From Glycine soja (Eukaryota; Streptophyta; Magnoliopsida; Fabales; Fabaceae), in assembly GCF_004193775.1 (NCBI RefSeq), contig NC_041019.1, positions 52,241,928 through 52,305,927 on the forward strand: a DNA stretch of 64,000 nucleotides, read 5' to 3'. The stretch's first letter is position 1. Every line of letters begins with the position of its first letter. Positions 11,605 through 25,700 of this stretch are shown here, piece after piece. The translations under genes were made by a program, and so were the position numbers. The notes under the pieces are model-generated. The model saw nothing but the letters and a program-made list of their open reading frames with translations. It searched no databases and was not told the DNA's origin.

Positions 11605-12977
11605 TTTGATTTTGTAGGTTTTGGTAATTGCTGTTCAGGTTTGTGTAGAGTATAGCTTGGATTTGACGTTAAAGCTGAGATTTTTGGACGATTCAAGTGG
11701 TGGGTTTTTTCTTCAGTTTTTGCCTCTTGCGTAAAACTTTCATTTGGTGCCCTTGTTAGTTGGAGCAGGGAAAGTGAGATTGGAAAGTGAGGGTATTTTT
11801 ATTTCTGAGTTTTGCAGTTATGCTTGTGGATTGGGAATGATTTGGTTAAATTTTGCAACTTTGCATTGTATCTCGTGTTATAATTTATTACTGTTGGTTG
11901 CGGATTCAAGACTTGAAGTTATGATTCTGGCAACTGTCGGCCATGAGTTTATAAGCGATAGGACTTGCTATAGGCATGTTTTGGTACATGTAGAAACATT
12001 TTAATGGAGAGTTTCCAATTTCAATGGGAATTGAATTCACTTGTGTAATTGTCGTGATCGTGTTTGTTTTAGGTTGACAGGAGATTCCTGAGGGTAGAAT
12101 TAAAGCTTCTAAGTTCATTGGTATACTTACAGTTACACTATTTTTGAAAACAAGACTTTTATATGGTTGGGCATGGGGCTTTCGTGTCAATGGAGGTTTC
12201 AGAACATAAATGTGGAAAGTTCTTCAAATTTTCTTTACCCCAGCTGTCACACACCTATGTATTGGAAACTGGACTTAGCGTGAACAAGAGTGTAGGATTA
12301 TGGTTTCTTTTATTTTTCGGAATATTTTATGTTCTTTGCATCTTAAATGAAACATTCATAGCTTGTTTGGATGTATGCCATGTTCGTTTCAAAATCGAGT
12401 CCTTTCCACATTTGATGCAAAAGCTTAAAATGATAGCTTTTCTTTTTTTCGACTGATACACACGTGTGGATTTTTGGACACGAAGCCAAACATCCACTTA
12501 GACTATTGGATTTTTTAAAATTTATTTTTTGGAGCTTTCATACTGGCTTTGAGTTGCCCTCTGTAATCTGGATGTTAGTTAATGATTCTTCTTATGGTGC
12601 CTGATATGGATTTGTTTCTTAATTCTTTACCCATTTGTGTTTTACAGGCCAGAATAGTACCACTCTTCCTCATACATCTGGGGTTCACAAATTGTGGGTT
12701 TCATGTTTTTGGGTATTTGGATTTCATTACATATTTTATAGTGGTTGAAGACGGTTCAATAACACATAGATTTGGTGCTTAAAGGTCATTTTCTCTTATT
12801 CTTTCTTCAATTTGTCTTTTTTTTTTCCTTTGTCACTTTTTTAGGATTTTCTTTTTAGTTTGCTTAAATGCTCTGGTTGGAAATAACACAGCACATTTTC
12901 AATGATGCAGTTTAGCTATTACAGCTACTTGTAGTGGTTTGATGCTTAGGGCAGTATGCTGGTTATAATTGGAGGAA
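11090..12977 (+). promoter_or_regulatory. MED12: MED12 5'UTR exon(s) and 5'UTR intron
   Basis: A pyrimidine-rich non-coding exon appears to run from about 11090 to 11308, where cttcccag is followed by the donor gtatgc. Two telo-box motifs (aaaccctag) lie inside the intron at about 11425 and 11540. The start-codon exon most likely begins at 12911, after the acceptor ttcaatgatgcag. An extra non-coding exon starting after tttacag at 12649 is possible. The first exon and the start of the intron are the part duplicated at 4121-5260 and, in diverged form, at 2984-3940. Confidence 0.6.
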
Positions 12978-13677
12978 ATGCAAAGGTATCATGCTGGCAG
13001 CTGCACTAGTGCAGTTAATAACAGTGCAATTGGTGGGCCATCCACTAGGGACATTGGAAGAACTGATTCATCTTCTTTGCCAGCTAACTTTCCTGTGAGT
13101 TCAAGGTAAGATTCTATGTCTGCCAACATTTCTTTACTGAAAATATTATTACCTATTCTTTCGTTTCAGATTTTGTTACTGTAGTACATGTGATTAGGGT
13201 ACTACATATTCCAAATAAATGTCGTTGCGATACAGCTTCTGGTGCTTCAGTCCCTGTTAGCTAATAGCTTTTTTTATTGCAACAGTGATCGATTTTATTT
13301 ACTTTATGTCATTTTGAAACCTGAAAAACTCCACTTCAGAGCTGGTTCATTTATCTTTTGACTCTTGAGTAATCACAATATTCTAGTTTTGGGTTGTCAC
13401 TTCTGTTCTTATGCATTTAAATGATTGAGATATTACAAGGAGTTTTATCTGTTATAACCAACTAAACAATTCCCCCCTTGTATGCTCTTTTCTATTAATA
13501 TATAAACTTCTGATACTTTGCTTGGATGATCAGATGAGCAAGAAATATTAGGTTTCATATCCACAGTAGGCATGACTGCATGAGCCACTAGCGAGGGACA
13601 TAGTATTTGTTATTAGAGAATTGGTAAATACAGGGTTGAAAAATATCTATTTCTTTTTTTTTTTTTTTGATTGGCAA

Positions 13678-13720
<43 letters not shown>

Positions 13721-16700
13721 GAAGTACCAGAGGTACTATTACAAAGTTGGGCTCCATATAAATGGTTCCTGAAAGCAGACAGCAAAAGTCTGATTTGGAA
13801 CCAAATTATGGAAAAAATACATGTGTTTTAATATAAACTGTAAACCCTACTACTGCAAAAAACCCTGTCGTAAGTTACTCGACCACTGATTAAAATGCAA
13901 TGAAAAGTCCTTCTCCAAATTATGAAGCCAAGTCCATATTAGAAAAGTCGCGTCTTCAAACAGTTTGTTTCCATCAAAAGTTGCATTGGAGAATAAAATT
14001 CTGTTTCTAAGCTCCCAAGTGGACCATGTAACCGCCAACCACCAAATCTGCCACCTCCTAGGTCTGATGCCATCTACCTGCAGAGAAGAATACTGCATGA
14101 AATGATCTTTTATGCTCCATGGATGGGCACCCTTCAAATTTATCCAAGACATTGTTTCCCACCATATAGGTTGGATCTTAATGCAATGGATAAAAATATG
14201 GGATGCATTCTCCTCCACCCTTCTGCAAAAGGGGCATGTCATATCCAAAATCTGCACTTGTCTAGCCCTTAAATTAGATTTTGTAGGTAGTCTGTCCCAC
14301 AACATCCTCCATGCGAAAACCGCAATTTTACTAGGAATCTTGATCTTCCATAGGTCCTCAAAACATTCATGAAGGTTCTCAACAGCTGCCTCCTCCCAAA
14401 ACGTTGAGTAAGCACTACGAGTAGAGTAGATACCCGACGTGTCTGCTGCCCAAACCCAACTATCAGAACCTTGAGTATGTATAGATTTACCTTCAACTTC
14501 AGAAAGAAAAGAGATGGCTATTTCAATTTCACTGTCAAACAGCTATCTTCTCCAACTAAAGTTCCATTCCCACCCATAGTTACTATACTTCCCCAAGAGA
14601 CCAATCAGCTGGTGTTGTTGAGCAGAATTCATGTAAAGCCGAGGGTACTTTTCAGCTAATGATTGGTCATGACTAATCCACCTATCCTCCCAAAATCTTA
14701 CCTTATCCCCAGCTTGTACCTTCCAATTAATTTGCTGATGTAGAGTCTTGCCATGGTGTGACTGATGGATAACTCTTTTTAAATCCCTCCACCAAATTGA
14801 CTGTAAACTTGAGCTTCCCTCTTCAGTTAGACCTCTCCAGCCCCCATATTTAGCCTCCAAAACTGCAACCCAAAGAGCCCCCATATTTAGCCCCCATATC
14901 TATTTCTTTGATGATGTTGGTTCTGTAGAATGGTTTATGTTTCAAATCTATTTTGATATTCTATCCTAATATACTTCAAAACAGTGGCATAATTATTCAC
15001 TAATCACTAGAGATTGTTATACTATAATTTGTAAGAACTGTTCAAAACTTTAAATATTTATCCTCCTGGTTGTGTTGACTAAATAAGTGAAGTAAATGGT
15101 ATTGTGCTTATGCTGGATGTTTTTCAACCCTGAAATTTAGTTTATTTTCTTTATACCGAAAATTTAGCAAAGATTTCTTGAACTGATTATCTAATATTAT
15201 AGGGACCTCTCTGAATTGCCCCTATCTTTTAAAAAGTAGTGAGGTTGGGAACATAAAGTTACTGTCACCACTTAAGCTAGATAGCTGCTCACTGATTTAT
15301 AAGAAAAAACTCAAAAATAGCCACTAGCTAGCTAAGTTACGTAACCAGAATATCTTTTTGGTTTTTTTCTGTTTTGAGGTTGAAAGTACACAAACTAGTG
15401 TCTGAAATTCCAAATTAGGAGTAATGAATTATCATATAAAATTAGAGAATGATGCTATGATAGCAATAAATCTGCAGAAGTTGGTTGGTCTTTCTGTGTA
15501 ACCTTTTACTCATGTTTTGTGTTGAGGTTTCTCTGTTTTCTTTTCATTTAAATAATCAGAACCTTATATCATTTATTATTTTGTTACTGATGCTGCTATG
15601 TGGAGGAGCTGTTTTTTAGATGATAAAAGATATGGAGGTTTTTTTTTTTTAAAATTTTATAACTCATTTCATTTGAAGCCCAGATAACTTAACATGACAC
15701 TGGTATGATGTGACACAGGTATGAGGATATGAAAAATTCTTTAAAAATTCAAGATATGGTAATGATACAGCCTAGATACATTAACGTGAATTCTTTTCTA
15801 CAAATTCTTTACGTACATTAGTGAAGGATGGTCATTATTTGAAAGAAAAATACTTTTAATCATAATAAAAAACCATAGTTACATATCTCTCTCTTATCCA
15901 TATCAGAATTTATTCTCTCCCCAATTAACATGCCAAAGAATTACATATTTTCCCCCAACTCCAGTTAGAATGTAAAAAAATAAGAAATCAGTTGTCCTAT
16001 TCAAAAGAAATATTGGGTCTACTTTATTGTCTACTATTTACAACAGCTTTGAAGATACCGAGAGAGATAGAGCTGTTTGTAATTTTAGTCCTTTGTTCTG
16101 TTTGATACTCCATAATAAAATGGTATATTATTATTTGTTCTCATAAATCATTTATTTGATGCTGTTAATCACTTTAAAAACAATGGTTTTACTTTTGCAG
16201 GCGACAACCACCATTAACCCCATACAAGTTGAAGTGTGATAAAGAACCTCTGAACTCTAGGTAGTTCATGCTTGGAGCAGAACCTGTTTTCAATTTGTTG
16301 CTCAATTTTGTTAGTTCATGAGTAACAAACATCATAAGTTTTTCTGGAGTAAAATTTGCATGGGCACGGTTAATATCGAAAATATTGTTTGATGCCCTTG
16401 ATCATCAGTATCTGTTTTTGTTAGTTGTTATTCAATGATATTAAAATTGCAATGTTTTAATCCTGGTAGTACTCACTTCTAGTTTTTGCTTTAAATTTCC
16501 TTATTGTCTAGTTGTATAAATATTAAATGTCACTGTTTAATCTCAGGCTTGGGCCTCCAGACTATCACCCCCAAACACCAAATTGTCCTGAAGAGACTCT
16601 GACCAGAGAATATTTGCAATCTGGATATAGGGACACAGTTGAAGGGCTTGAGGTACATTTTTTTTTTAAACTTCTGTATATATATCAAATGGATAATATA

Positions 16701-19700
16701 AATTAACTATTTAGCTATGAATGTTTGAGTTATAGCCATAGTTGTTAGAATCTTACAATTCTTGATTTGAATCCTATGATTCGATACGATTCAGGTATAC
16801 CTATTGATTCATATCATAAGTTGAATCTCTAATGACTTTGTATCTTATGATAATGAATGAATATGTGCAATTTCATATCATTGATATGAATTGCACGATT
16901 CAACTGTTTATTTTTTCTTTTTCTTTCACCAATTCTCATGAAAATAATTGTAAAGTCATAAGTTTTAATTGTTAAATGAAATGGAACTGAAGGACCATTT
17001 ATGAACTTATCCAATTTGATTATTCCACTACTTAATTTGTCACCCACTCATTTAATGCATGCACTCTATTTGGCTATTTAATTGTTTTGTTTCCATTCTT
17101 CTAAAACAAGGCTTCACAAACTCAGATATAACTAGTAACTTTGCTTAACAAAACTTATGATTAAGTTGTTTTTATCTATTTCTAGTTTAAAATTATTACA
17201 TTGAACACCGTATATCTTATGTTGGAATGAAGATCCTGTTGTGTTTGGATTTGTTTTATCATTATGTTTCTATCTGTGCTATTATCAGTCAATATGAAAA
17301 CAGTTGGTTTTTTCTTTCAAATTTCTTATTTGGATCTCCTACTGTTCTATATGATTGAAACTATGCTGTAGGGAATTTTATATTCTAGAGGATTGACTTC
17401 CTTTAATGAATTGTTGAAAATCAACTTGTGCTTTCTAAAACTGCTTGTTGTTTTTATAACATGGTATTACCTTTTTTGTCTTAAGGAATCTAGAGAAATT
17501 TCTCTGACCCAGGTTCAAAATTTTAGCAAGAAAGTTGTCCTTAATTGCAAAGAGGTGAGTCCCTAGTCTCTGAGAGAGAATTATGCCCTGTTGTTTCTAT
17601 AACTATGAGTGTGTGGCATGTCAAATAAGCTAGCTTATTAGCTTGTCGGCCCAAATTAAGGTGTTTGATAAACAAAATTATTTCACTACCTTATAGCATA
17701 TAAGCTATAAACTAATAACTTATGAGCTTGAAGCTTTTTTTTCCTTCCATTTTTTTCCTTACCATTTTAATGTACTTAATTTTAATTTTAATGAAATATT
17801 TGATCTTTTAAAAAATTAATACGAATGTAAAATTAATAAAAGAATCTAAAACTATAATTACCAAAAAATATATTTTTTTGTCTACAAAACAAAAATTCTA
17901 TTTATATTATATTTTTTATGAATGCTTTTTATGTCATTTTACATTTTTAGCTACTTCAATAACTAATTTTTACCAAACACTCGTAATACAATAAGCTAGT
18001 TTATAAGCTTTCAGCCTTTAAGCTTGCTTATAAGTCTTAAGCTGGCTTATATGCTTTAAGCTACTGATTATTTAGTTATGTCAAACATAGTCTATGCCAT
18101 GAATATACTGGACATTTTCCATATTTGGTTTTTATATTCATTGGAAGTGTTTGCAGGTTAATTCTTAAATCTTTCATCTTCTCTCTACAGGCTATTAGAA
18201 AACGGCTACGGGCCATCAATGAATCTCGCGTGCAGAAGCGGAAGGTGATGACTGATGATCTTTATTCTGTTATTTTATTATGCTTGATGAACCATATGTA
18301 TGCCTCTAAAATATTCCATTTTTGTGTTTTTGGTTTTGTTTTATTTTGGGTTTAGTGGAGCCCCTACTTATTATGAAGGTATTTGATCTACATGGTAGTG
18401 CTTATTTTGACAGGCTGGTCAAGTATATGGAGTGGCTCTTTCAGGGTCACAACTTGCTAAGCCTGGTGTTTTCCCTGAACAAAGGCCCTGTCCTGAAGAC
18501 TTCCGAAAGAAATGGATTGAGGTACTAATGGAAGTCTTGCTCCTGTTGCTTTACTCTTTGTACAACTTTCCTGTATAAATATTGTTTCGCATGTTATTTG
18601 TTTCTGTTGGAATGTTAGTGTTATTGTTTTGTTGTTAGTGAACTTGGTTGGGCTTGTAGCCTTGTACTAGACTTAGTTATTGGTATAAATTATTAATAGC
18701 GTTAGGGATTGCACAACACATCATTATTCAGCTTACTTTAGTCATTTTTCTCTCTTTTCACCCAAACTACACAATTTTAGCACATTGAAATTGCAGGGTT
18801 TAGGTAAAAAGGATGGAAAAAAAGGGAAAGACTGCTAATACAATGGAGATTGATATTAGATGTTACACAATACCTAGCCTAATGCTTATATTTATACTTC
18901 TATAAAAAAATGTTTATATTTATAATACTACGTCAAGTAGTAGTGCTGCTAGTATAAGCTCAGGCCCTCTGACTAAAGCTAATAACCTTGGTATTGTAAC
19001 AGTTTTTATCATGCTTTTGCTGAATTTATATTTAGAAAAGCATGAGGTTATGAATCATTTGTATATTTGGGTGGATATTTGTAGTTTAATCTGGTTGGAC
19101 GAAGTGTGCAAATATGGATGGATACAGGACATGTTCATATGCTAAATACACCAGTACAGGCTATAGCTATTCATAATTTCAGGAGAGCCATTGTTAAATA
19201 CGTTCCTATAAGAGATCACTTGGGCTTTTTGTCATCTATGCTGATATTCCTGTTAAATCCTTTGATACTTTATTAAAACTTACTTATTAGTGCTTATTAT
19301 CTGAGATGTTTTCTGCCACTAGTTTTTTTTTTATTGTTTTGTTTTTGTTTTTTTTAACTCAATTTTTTTATAGGGCTTATCTCAACCGCACAAACGATTA
19401 CGATCTTTGACGGATCTTGTTCCTCATGTTAGAAGGAAATCACTTTCAGAGGTTCTTATTAGGAATAATGTGCCATTGTTGAGGGCTACCTGGTTTATAA
19501 AGGTTTCTTACCTTAATGTGGTATGGATGCCTCAATGTTGTGTAATTTACCTGTTTATTTTACCCTGAAGTGACCCTCCCCCTTTTCTCAATATTTAAGA
19601 TAGATTATGGTTGATTGCAGGTTCGGCCAGGCTCTGCTAGTATTCCTTCTGGGACTGCTGACAAAACTCAGCTGTCTTGTTCTGAGCTTTGGACAAAAGA

Positions 19701-22700
19701 TGTTATTGAATACTTGCAAACTCTTCTTGATGAATTCTTCTCAAAAAATTCTTCTCATTTTACTCCTCATAATCGAGACCGATCACCCCAAGTACCTTAT
19801 ACTGCGTCATTTCAGCACAGAAGTGACCAGTTATTATCTGTTGCTGATGGTGAAGAACCATCTTTACATTTTAGATGGTGGTATATTGTTCGGCTTTTGC
19901 AATGGCATCACGCTGAGGGGCTTCTTCTTCCTTCTCTTATCATTGACTGGGTTTTGCGTCAATTACAGGTGATTGCATATAAGAAGTCTTGTGTGTTCAT
20001 GGAAATTAAACTTAGTATTTTATATCTTTTGCTGATTTCAATCCTTTAGACTTCAGGTTTTGATTTTTCCCACTTCTGCTCCTTTCAGGAAAAACAATTG
20101 CTTGAGATTTGGCAGCTGCTATTGCCTATTGTATATGGATTTTTAGAAATTGTTGTTCTATCTCAAACATATGTTCGCACTCTTGCCGGTGTAGCTCTTC
20201 GTATTATTCGTGATCCTGCACCTGGTGGATCAGATCTAGTAGACAATTCCCGGAGGGCATATACGACTTCTGCTCTGATTGAGATGCTCCGATATTTAAT
20301 ATTTGCGGCTCCAGAGACTTTTGTTGCTTTGGATTGCTTTCCTTTGCCATCCTCTGTAGTTTCACATACAATAAATGATGGGAATTTTGTACTGAAAGCA
20401 ACTGAAGCAGCTGGAAAGATAAAAAGTAGTTCAGAAGATGTTGTGTGTTTATTTAGAAGTAAAGGATTTGATGCACAATTCCAGTCATTGGCATTTGATC
20501 ATGTTATTTCGTGCATTCAAGAATGTGTAGAAGATCTCACAAAGGCCGTAAGCCCAGGCTATCCAGGTCAATGTCTGGCTAAAGCTGCACAAGCCTTGGA
20601 TAAATCCCTTGTACTTGGTGATATACATGGAGCATACAAATTTCTTTTTGAAGATCATTGTGATGAAACTGTATCTGAAGGTTGGGTTGCAAAAGTCAGC
20701 CATTGTTTAAGGTTATCGCTGAAGTGGTTTGTGACTGTAAATAAATCACTTGTTTATTCAGTGTTTTTCCTGTGTGAGTGGGCAACATGTGATTTCAGGG
20801 ATTTTCGGAATGCTCCTCCTTGTGATGTAAAGTTCACTGGCAGGAAAGATCTTTCCCATGTCCATATAGCAATTAGACTTTTAAAGATGAAACTGAGGGA
20901 TATGCAGATTTCACCAAAGCATAAGAGTGGAAGCACTCGTGGTTGTGGAGTCAGTTATTTAGCAAAATGTTCAAGTCAGCAGAGAAATCAGAATTTTGTG
21001 AACAATGCATTCAAAATAAAATCTAGTTCAAGAAATTTGGATCAGAATATCTGTTCTTCAGCTGTATTTGAAAGCCCAGGTCCTCTACATGATATTATTG
21101 TTTGTTGGATTGATCAGCATATGGTGCATAAAGGGGAAGGTCTCAAACGCCTACATCTATTTATAGTGGAACTCATACGGGCAGGCATCTTTTACCCACT
21201 GGCATATGTACGTCAGCTGATAGTGAGTGGGATCATGGATATGAATGTAAATGTAGTTGACTTGGAGAGACAGAAGAGACATTGCCGAATCTTGAAGCAG
21301 CTTCCTGGGAAGTTTGTGCGTCGGGCTTTGGTAGAATCAGGGATTAGTGAAGGGCCACGGCTCACTGAAGCATTGCAAGTTTACTTGAATGAGCGCCGCT
21401 TCATACTTCGTGGTTCCTTATGGGAGAACCATGGCAATGCCAATAATGTGAATATATCTTCTCTCAAGCAAAACCACTGTACATCTTCAACAAAAGACAA
21501 AACTTCTACAGTGTCAATTGATCCATGGAAAAGTGTTTTTTCTAATAAAACATCCTCTAAAAATGCAAAGGATGACAATGGTGTTGAAGAACTGAAGACA
21601 TTCATCTCAACCCTGCTACAGCTCCCAAAAAGTTTATCTAATTTGAGCACTACAGGATTGGATGAATCTCAAGGCAGTGTCAGAAAACCTATTGGGTCTC
21701 ACAACAAGAGTGATCTAGTAGAGGCTACCCCTGGGTGTGAAGAATGTAGAAAAGCAAAGAGGCAAAAATTGAGTGAGGAAAGAAGCTCATTTGTTCAAGC
21801 TCCGTCTCCAATACTATCTGATGATGAAGATACTTGGTGGGTGAAGAAGGGGCTAAAATCTTCAGAGCATCTCAAAGTTGATCAACCACTTAAGCCAACT
21901 AAACAGGTTACTAAGACTCGGCAGAAGACTGTCCGTAAAACCCAGAGTCTTGCTCAACTGGCAGCTTCTAGAATTGAGGGTAGCCAAGGGGCATCAACAA
22001 GTCATGTGTGTGGCAATAAGGTTAGCTGTCCTCACCATAGAACTGCTATGGATGGAGATACAACAAGGTCTGTTGATGGAATTCGATCAGGTCACTGTGA
22101 AGATATTGTTTCAATTGGAAGGGCACTTAAACAGCTACGCTTTGTTGAGAGAAAGGAAGTAACACTTTGGCTGATGACTGTAGTTAGGCAGCTTATTGAA
22201 GAGAGTGAAAAGAATGTTGGTAAAGTTAGCCAGTTTGGTAGGCCTTTTGCCACTGTGGATGATAAAAGTTCAATACGGTGGAAACTTGGTGAGGATGAAC
22301 TTTCTGCTTTACTTTATTTGATGGATGTCTCAGACGATTTAGTATCAGCTGTCAAATTCCTCTTATGGTTGCTGCCAAAGGTTTATAGTAGCCCTAATTC
22401 TACAATTCATAGTGGAAGGAATGCTTTAATGCTGCCAAGGAATGTGGAGAACCAAGCTTGTGATGTTGGCGAGGCTTTTCTGTTATCATCGCTGAGAAGG
22501 TTTGTACTCAACTTAGTTTTTGTATTTTTTTGGGTCTATTCTGCCACCATTTGTTATTTTGTTCCTTTTATCAGTTTATGTGCTATTCCCAGTTCCTCGT
22601 TTGTCTTTCCCTTCTAATCCTTGTGGTGCTTGCTGTGTTTTTAATAACTACGTGAATTGTTAATGTGATATACCACTTGTTTTACTTCATTTTTTTAATT

Positions 22701-25700
22701 ATTCTAACAAGTGCTTGTTGAATGCTTGCATGCTGGCGCTTCTTATGCTCTTGTTTTTCTTATATTTTTAAATAAGTAATTTTCCTGTGACTTCGTATGA
22801 GCTCCCAATTTTCCCCCTCATAATTTTTTAATCTAATGAGTATTATTTATTTTTCATCTTTATGTTAATCTGAGACCTTTTTTTTTATGTTTTTTATAAT
22901 GTATGTTTACATATGATATTGATTTTGTTTAGTATGTCTGTCTTGTTGTATTTGATGCAGATATGAGAACATTCTTGCTGCAGCAGATCTTCTTCCTGAA
23001 GCTCTGTCATCTATAATGCATCGTGCTGCGGCTATTATAGCATCTAATGGGAGGGTTTCAGGTTCAGGTGCCCTAACTTTTGCTTGTTATTTATTAAAAA
23101 AATATGGCAATGTGGTCAGTGTCATTGAGTGGGAGAAAAGTTTTAAGAGTACATGTGATAAGAGACTTGCTTCTGAAATAGAGTCTGGACGGTCAGTTGA
23201 TGGAGAGTTAGGGCTTCCACTTGGTGTGCCTGCTGGAGTTGAGGACCCTGATGACTTTTTCCGTCAAAAGATAAGTGGTGGCCGGTTACCGTCCAGAGTA
23301 GGTTCAGGCATGAGAGATGTTGTACAGCGTAATGTGGAAGAAGCATTTCGTGATCTTTTTGGAAAAGACAGAAAGCTCTTTGCTGCTGGTACACCAAAAG
23401 GTCCTGCTTTTGAAAAATGGGATAATGGTTATCAAATTGCTCAACAAATAGTTATGAGTTTGATAGATTGCATAAGGCAGACTGGTGGTGCTGCTCAAGA
23501 AGGGGACCCCTCTTTGGTTACTTCTGCTGTTTCTGCCATAGTTGGCAGTGTTGGTCCAACATTAGCAAAATTGCCTGATTTTTCAGCTGGCAGTAATCAT
23601 TCAAATATGTCATTGGCTACAAGTTCATTGAACTATGCTAAATGCATTCTGCGAATGCATATAACTTGTTTGTGCTTGCTTAAGGAAGCCTTGGGAGAAC
23701 GCCAAAGCCGTGTATTTGAGATAGCTCTTGCAATGGAAGCTTCTACCGCTCTTGCTGGAGTTTTTGCTCCAAGTAAAGCATCTCGAGCTCAGTTTCAAAT
23801 GTCACCTGAAACCCATGATACTGGTACTATTTCGAACGACGTTGCTGCAAATAACACTAGTAAAATTGTGGTTGCTAGAACAACGAAAATTAGTGCTGCT
23901 GTTTCTGCACTTGTTGTTGGTGCAATTATATGTGGTGTTACCAGCCTGGAAAGAATAGTAACCATTCTCAGATTAAAGGAGGGCCTGGATGTTGTACACT
24001 TTGTAAGAAGCACAAGATCCAATTCAAATGGGAATGTACGTTCAGTTGGGGCTTTTAAGTTGGATAGTTCAGTTGAAGTTCATGTCCATTGGTTTAGATT
24101 GCTTGTTGGGAACTGCAGAACCATCTGTGAAGGCTTAGTGGTGGATCTCTTGGGTGAACCATCCATTGTTGCTCTTTCAAGGATGCAGCGCATGCTTCCT
24201 CTAACTTTGGTTTTTCCACCGGCCTATTCAATATTTGCTTTTGTTATGTGGCGGCCCTTTGTTATGAATGCCAATGTAGCAGTTCGTGAAGACATGAATC
24301 AACTTTATCAGTCTCTAACAATAGCCATAAGTGATGCAATAAAACATTGGCCGTTCCGAGATGTATGCTTAAGAGAGTGTCAGGGTCTTTATGATCTTAT
24401 GGCTGCAGATACAAGTGATGCAGAGTTTGCAACCTTGCTAGAGTTGAATGGCTCTGATATGCATTCAAAATCTCTGGCATTTGTTCCGCTCCGTGCCAGA
24501 CATATTCTAAATGCCATGATTGATTGTAAGATGCCTCAATCTATTTATACAAAGGATGAAGGAAGTCGGAATTATGGACATGGTGAATCCAAAATTGATT
24601 TTACCGATAGTGAATCTACACTTCAGGATAAACTTGTAGATGTGTTAGATGCTCTGCAGCCTGCCAAATTTCACTGGCAATGGGTTGAACTCAGGCTGCT
24701 TTTAAATGAACAAGCCCTCATTGAAAAACTGAAGACACATGATATGTCTTTAGCTGATGCTATACAGTTGTCCTCACCTAGTTCAGAGAAGGGTGCTGCT
24801 TCTGAGAATGAGAACAATTTTATTGAAATAATTCTCACTAGGTTACTGGTTAGACCAGATGCTGCACCCCTTTTCTCGGAGTTGGTTCATCTTTTTGGGA
24901 AGTCTTTAGAGGATTCAATGTTGTTACAGGCTAAATGGTTCCTTGCAGGTCAAGATGTTCTCTTTGGTCGGAAGACCATTAAGCAACGACTGATTAACAT
25001 TGCAGAGACTAAAAGATTTTCTGTTAAGACCCAGTTTTCTGAACCCTGGGGTTGGTGCTCCCCATGTAAAAATCCAGTTGCTCTCAAGGGGGATAAAATG
25101 AAAGTTGATCCTATGCCTCTTGAAGAAGGAGAAGTTGCTGAAGAGGGAATGGATGTGAAAAGGTCCATAAAAGGGTTCTCCCAAGTGTTTGACTCTGAAA
25201 GCTCAACCAGTAAGCAGCAGCATGGGACCGAGAGGGCTCTTCTTGAGTTAATTCTTCCTTGCATAGATCAAAGCTCTGATGAATCTCGTAATTCCTTTGC
25301 AAGCGATTTGATCAAACAATTAAATTATATTGAGCAACAAATAACTTTAGTTACTCGAGGACCAAGTAAGCCAACAGCAAGTACTCCTGTGACTGAAGGT
25401 CAGACAAATAAAGTAAATAGCCGCAAAACTATAAGAGGTGGCAGCCCTGGGTTAGCCAGACGACCAACACCTGCACCAGATTCTTCTCCACTTTCTCCTG
25501 CTGCTTTGCGAGCATCAATATCTTTACGTGTGCAGTTACTCATGAGATTTCTTCCTATTCTTTGCTCAGACGGGTAATTAAGAACTATATTTCTTCTAAC
25601 CTTCTAATTATTCACTATGCCATTCTGAGATACTTTCTCCTTCCTTCCTGGGTTGTTGCTGCACTGAAGTTGCCTTTTTTCATTGGATAAGTTGTATGAG

